Origin: Armatimonadota bacterium
Lineage (GTDB): Bacteria; Armatimonadota; Hebobacteria; Hebobacterales; WVXJ01
Reading direction: 5' to 3'
Length of the DNA: 16,305 nt
Assembly: GCA_011773575.1 (NCBI GenBank)
Contig: WVXJ01000094.1
Coordinates: forward strand, 8,122 to 24,426
The position numbers and the translations under genes are program-made. Of this stretch, positions 13,603 through 16,305 are shown in pieces. Within the stretch, counting starts at the first letter, position 1. The number at the start of each line of letters is the position of its first letter. The notes beneath the pieces are model-generated. The model was not told the DNA's origin, did no database searches, and saw only the letters and a list, made by a program, of their open reading frames with translations.

Positions 13603-14247
13603 TCAGCCTCCAATCTTCGGGAACATCCACAAGACCAACTGCATCATGGGAACGTAGATTCTTCCTAGTATCCCGGTCCAGAGCAGCATCAGGATAATAA
13701 AGAATCCAAAGGGCTCTATCCTGTCCAACACTTGAGCATGGCGCGCCGGCAGCAGCCAGGCGAGGACTCTGGAGCCGTCCAGGGGAGGCACGGGAATCAG
13801 GTTGAAACAGAGCAGGATGATATTGACGATCACACCCAGCCTCAGGAAGTTCAGCACAATTGCCATTCCCAGGGAGGGAAAGGGGCCGGTTACAAGCAGA
13901 ACAAGATAAAGAAGGGCGTACCATACATAAGCCTGGATTAAGTTGGCCATGGGGCCGGCTATGGAGACGAGAGCAAAATCCCTTCTCGGTTGGCGGAAAT
14001 AATGACGGTTGACCGGCACCGGCTTTGCCCAGCCGATGAAGAATCCCGCGAACAGCACCGCCAGAATGAACATGACAAGGCCCACAGGGTCAAGATGGGA
14101 GCGGGGATTAATGGTCAGCCGTCCCGCTGTCCTCGCGGTTGGGTCGCCGAGCTTGTCGGCGGCCCAGGCGTGCATGTACTCGTGGAAGGAGATGGACAAG
14201 AGGAATATCGGAAGCGTTAGGATGAGAATCTCAATCTTATCAATCAA
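13603..14247 (-). CDS. Site-2 protease-type M50 zinc metalloprotease
   Basis: A 214-residue integral membrane protein with five or six hydrophobic segments. The zinc motif HEYMH is at residues 22-26 in the first helix, and the third ligand lies in NLIPVPPLDGSR (Asp157). RLTINPRSHLDPVG and GWAKPVPVN are typical of the compact YwhC-like group, which lacks PDZ or CBS domains. Such proteases cut membrane-embedded substrates, but the substrate of this group is usually unknown. The start appears to be TTG 14247, with AGGAG 10 bases upstream, a slightly long gap; another TTG lies closer to AGGAG but is out of frame and soon stops. The 3' end lies 31 bases before the methyltransferase ATG. Confidence 0.9.
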   Translation of the reverse strand: MIDKIEILILTLPIFLLSISFHEYMHAWAADKLGDPTARTAGRLTINPRSHLDPVGLVMFILAVLFAGFFIGWAKPVPVNRHYFRQPRRDFALVSIAGPMANLIQAYVWYALLYLVLLVTGPFPSLGMAIVLNFLRLGVIVNIILLCFNLIPVPPLDGSRVLAWLLPARHAQVLDRIEPFGFFIILMLLWTGILGRIYVPMMQLVLWMFPKIGG

Positions 14248-14292
14248 GTTCCAAGTACTCCTGTTATGATTCGGTCTGTGTGTCTGCGGATT

Positions 14293-14772
14293 CTAATCAT
14301 TCGAGACCGTACGAGCAACTGCCGCAAGAAGGGTCTCTCCGCGCTCTGAGAGAGATGAGAACTCCAGCCGTCTTCTCTCCGGCTCAGAGGAGAGAAAAGA
14401 GAACTTTATCCACAAATCGGGCTCGAGACCGGAGAGCCGCTCCACCCATTCTACCACGCCGGCGGCATCTGTCAGATAGTCATCCAGCCCCAGTTCTTCG
14501 GCTTGGATGGAAGAGAGGCGATAAAGATCAATATGCGCCAGAGTTATTCGCCCTGTGTAGATATGTATGAGGACGAAACTCGGGCTGGTGGCCGGCTCAT
14601 TTGACCCGATGCCTTCTGCAATCCCCTGTGTGAAGACCGTCTTTCCCGCACCCAGGTCTCCCTCCAGACCGATGAGATCACCCACAGCCAGCGCCTCCGC
14701 AACAGCCGCGCCAAGCCGGCGGGTCATTTGCGGAGAATCTGAAACTAGAGAAAAGGGTTTCTTGTTTTGCAT
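14293..14772 (-). CDS. tsaE: tRNA t6A biosynthesis ATPase TsaE
   Basis: TsaE is the small ATPase that works with TsaB and TsaD to make threonylcarbamoyladenosine at position 37 of ANN-decoding tRNAs. The 159-residue protein carries Walker A GDLGAGKT (38-45), the segment ATSPSFVLIHIY, and HIDLYRL, the family's HxDxYR motif. A VVEWVERL segment follows, matching the usual EWxxR/K region. ATG 14772 is supported because the first residues include the usual first strand before TRRLG; no good ribosome binding site is visible. It follows the MBL gene by 26 bases. tsaB and tsaD are not in the window; the RimI-like gene downstream is the only other member of the common tsaE-tsaB-rimI-tsaD group present. 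Confidence 0.95.
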   Translation of the reverse strand: MQNKKPFSLVSDSPQMTRRLGAAVAEALAVGDLIGLEGDLGAGKTVFTQGIAEGIGSNEPATSPSFVLIHIYTGRITLAHIDLYRLSSIQAEELGLDDYLTDAAGVVEWVERLSGLEPDLWIKFSFLSSEPERRRLEFSSLSERGETLLAAVARTVSND

Positions 14773-14798
14773 ATTTTCGGTTAACAGCTAGTGCGGGA

Positions 14799-15551
14799 CT
14801 ATGGTATCTCGAATCTCATTCCATCTCTGGCGGCGATGACATTTACTCCGGTCTCATCAGAGAGCCGCTGGGCGATCTCCCAGGGATGAGCCTTCAACAC
14901 CGTCATACCGAAATGGGTGAGAATCGCTGTTTCAGGCTTGATCTCCTCAATCAGACGCTTCGCCTCCGGGATGGAGAGATGAGCGATCTCTTCCCGCGGC
15001 TCCAACAGAACTGTATTGATGACTATTGTTGGTGCCTGATAGTGTTCGGCGAGTTCGGGAAAATAGTTTGTATCTGCGATATAGGCCCAGCGTGTCCCGG
15101 CCCTCTCAAAGATCATCCCATAGGTTTCGGTGGGGTGCTGGTGGCGAACCGGAGTATGAATCTTAACCTCCCCGATTTCCTGAGTGCCGCCTTCCTCCCA
15201 ATGGGCAATCCCATTCATATAGCCGCGCAGGTAATGCAGCACAACCGGATCTTCTTCAAAAGCCTGACGGGGGCCGATGACCTCACCGCGGGGATGAAAG
15301 CCCCCATTGGTCATCGCCTCTATCATGGAGTTGATGTCTGCAGTGTGATCGAGATGAGCGTGGGAAAGCAGGATGGCGTCCAATTTGGCGGGTTCTAGTT
15401 TTCGCTTGACGGCCTGTACAAGAGCGCCCGGGCCGGGGTCAATATGGAGCCTGGTTGAGCCCATTTCGACCCACATTCCTCCGGAAGCGAGTAGTTGCTT
15501 GAACACGAGTATGCGTGCTCCACCGGTTCCAAGAAAAGTAATCTGATTCAT
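14799..15551 (-). CDS. MBL-fold metallohydrolase (RNase Z / PhnP-like)
   Basis: A 250-residue metallo-beta-lactamase-fold hydrolase. The metal motif SHAHLDHT gives His64, His66, Asp68 and His69; further candidate ligands are His137 or His139 (VRHQHPTETYG), Asp160 (YIADTNYF), and His213 (LTHFGM). The N-terminus FLGTGGAR is typical of the RNase Z/PhnP branch. The long loop between the motif and the third histidine does not match the exosite of tRNase Z that I know, so the substrate (cyclic phosphate, RNA or other phosphodiester) is open. The ATG at 15551 comes 11 bases after the pyrD stop without a visible ribosome binding site, suggesting coupling to pyrD. Confidence 0.85.
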   Translation of the reverse strand: MNQITFLGTGGARILVFKQLLASGGMWVEMGSTRLHIDPGPGALVQAVKRKLEPAKLDAILLSHAHLDHTADINSMIEAMTNGGFHPRGEVIGPRQAFEEDPVVLHYLRGYMNGIAHWEEGGTQEIGEVKIHTPVRHQHPTETYGMIFERAGTRWAYIADTNYFPELAEHYQAPTIVINTVLLEPREEIAHLSIPEAKRLIEEIKPETAILTHFGMTVLKAHPWEIAQRLSDETGVNVIAARDGMRFEIP

Positions 15552-15562
15552 ACGCGCGGCAA

Positions 15563-16305
15563 TTATACAGGATTCAGAACCAGTGAGCCGATGAGTTCAC
15601 TGATCGAGGAGAGGCCCTCTTCCTGCAGAAACGAAGCGATTCCATCTTTGACTTTATGGGCAGCAAGCGGGTCAACGAAGAGCGCGGTTCCCACCTGGAC
15701 TGCGCTGGCTCCGGCGATGATGAATTCGAGCGCGTCTTCCGCCTTCATGATTCCACCCATTCCGATAACGGGGACCTTTACCGCTTGAGCGACCTGATAA
15801 GCCCGCAGCAGCGCAGCGGGGCGGATAGCGGCGCCGGAAAGCCCGCCGAAATTGGCGCCCAGCAAAGGGCGTCGCCTGTGGATGTCAATCGCCATACCGG
15901 AGAAGGTGTTTATGAGGCAAATGGCATCCGCTCCGGCCTGCTGGCAGGCCTGTGCAATTGCGGCGATATCGGTGACGTTTGGAGTGAGTTTGGGAATCAC
16001 AGGCAGGCTGGTACTGTGCTTGACTGCCGCCGTCACCTCAGCCGCAGTATCAGGATTGACCCCGAAGGCCATGCCGCCGGCGTGCACATTGGGACACGAG
16101 ATGTTCACTTCCAAAGCGGAGACTCCCTCCACACCCTCAAAGCGAGAGGCGATCTCAGCAAACTCTTCGACTGATTTACCACCTATGCTGGCGATGATGT
16201 GGGTGCCGTATTCGCGCGCAGACGGAAGTTTCTCAGACAGGAAATCTTCGAGGCCCACATTCTCCAGACCGATGGAATTGAGCATTCCGGCGGGAGTTTC
16301 TACAG
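15563..16305 (-). CDS. pyrD: Dihydroorotate dehydrogenase, class 1B catalytic subunit (5' part beyond window)
   Basis: It oxidises dihydroorotate to orotate with FMN in pyrimidine synthesis. The frame stays open to the window edge, and the codons before the first ATG (16285) give VETPAGMLNSIGLEN, which is the family's N-terminal flavin-site region, so the gene begins outside the window. NISCPNV holds the catalytic cysteine of class 1. NTFSGMAIDI, FGGLSGAAIRP, GMGGIMKAEDALEFIIAGASAVQVGTA and FVDP follow as usual. Cys rather than Ser at the base position and NTFSGMAIDI favour the NAD-linked class 1B enzyme, which normally pairs with PyrK; pyrK is not in view and may lie upstream. Confidence 0.95.
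   Translation of the reverse strand, partial: VETPAGMLNSIGLENVGLEDFLSEKLPSAREYGTHIIASIGGKSVEEFAEIASRFEGVEGVSALEVNISCPNVHAGGMAFGVNPDTAAEVTAAVKHSTSLPVIPKLTPNVTDIAAIAQACQQAGADAICLINTFSGMAIDIHRRRPLLGANFGGLSGAAIRPAALLRAYQVAQAVKVPVIGMGGIMKAEDALEFIIAGASAVQVGTALFVDPLAAHKVKDGIASFLQEEGLSSISELIGSLVLNPV

Noticed and set aside
12720..14247. Restriction-modification or defence island around the methyltransferase
   Set aside because: The flanking genes are an M50 protease and nadC; no nuclease, helicase, transposase or toxin-like gene is present in the window.
15562..15567. TATAAT on the minus strand just before the MBL-fold gene
   Set aside because: It coincides with the pyrD stop codon, lies only 11 bases from the next ATG, and has no acceptable -35 box at 16-19 bases.

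Overview
This 16.3 kb window is a dense block of bacterial housekeeping genes. All 19 genes lie on the minus strand, so transcription runs from high to low coordinates. Most gaps are under 50 bases and several neighbours overlap by 4 to about 90 bases. The DNA looks moderately GC-rich by eye, and several genes appear to start with TTG or GTG. The order rpsU-phoH-7TM/HD phosphodiesterase-ybeY-dgkA-(two CNNM genes)-cdd is a known bacterial neighbourhood, best known in Firmicutes but also found in other phyla. I cannot name the organism. A free-living bacterium, possibly from a poorly cultured phylum, is a reasonable guess.

Layout in the direction of transcription. (1) 16305-10180: 3' part of pyrD, an MBL-fold hydrolase, tsaE, a site-2-type M50 protease, a solitary DNA methyltransferase, nadC, birA, a RimI-like acetyltransferase and a HIT protein. 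This covers pyrimidine and NAD synthesis, biotinylation, tRNA t6A modification and small hydrolases. (2) A near-consensus sigma70-type promoter lies just after the HIT stop codon and precedes rpsU. A hairpin with a U-rich tail separates rpsU from phoH. Next come phoH, a PgpH-like cyclic-di-AMP phosphodiesterase homologue, ybeY, a lipid kinase/PAP2 fusion, two CNNM/CorC paralogues and cdd, with a terminator-like hairpin over the cdd stop. (3) A second promoter precedes argC and argJ, two arginine biosynthesis genes separated by a 169-base spacer full of repeats.

I see no defence island, prophage, CRISPR array, transposase or RNA gene, and no new multi-gene system. The points worth a second look are small. 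The PgpH-like HD domain lacks its first metal-binding histidine. YbeY has Asp for its third zinc-binding histidine. These two genes overlap in different frames by 86-92 bases. A run of heptamer repeats is carried in frame inside argC, and related repeat types crowd the argC-argJ spacer. An orphan (S)PPY-type DNA methyltransferase sits among metabolic genes. No gene-free stretch exceeds 300 bases; the longest is 1237-1405.
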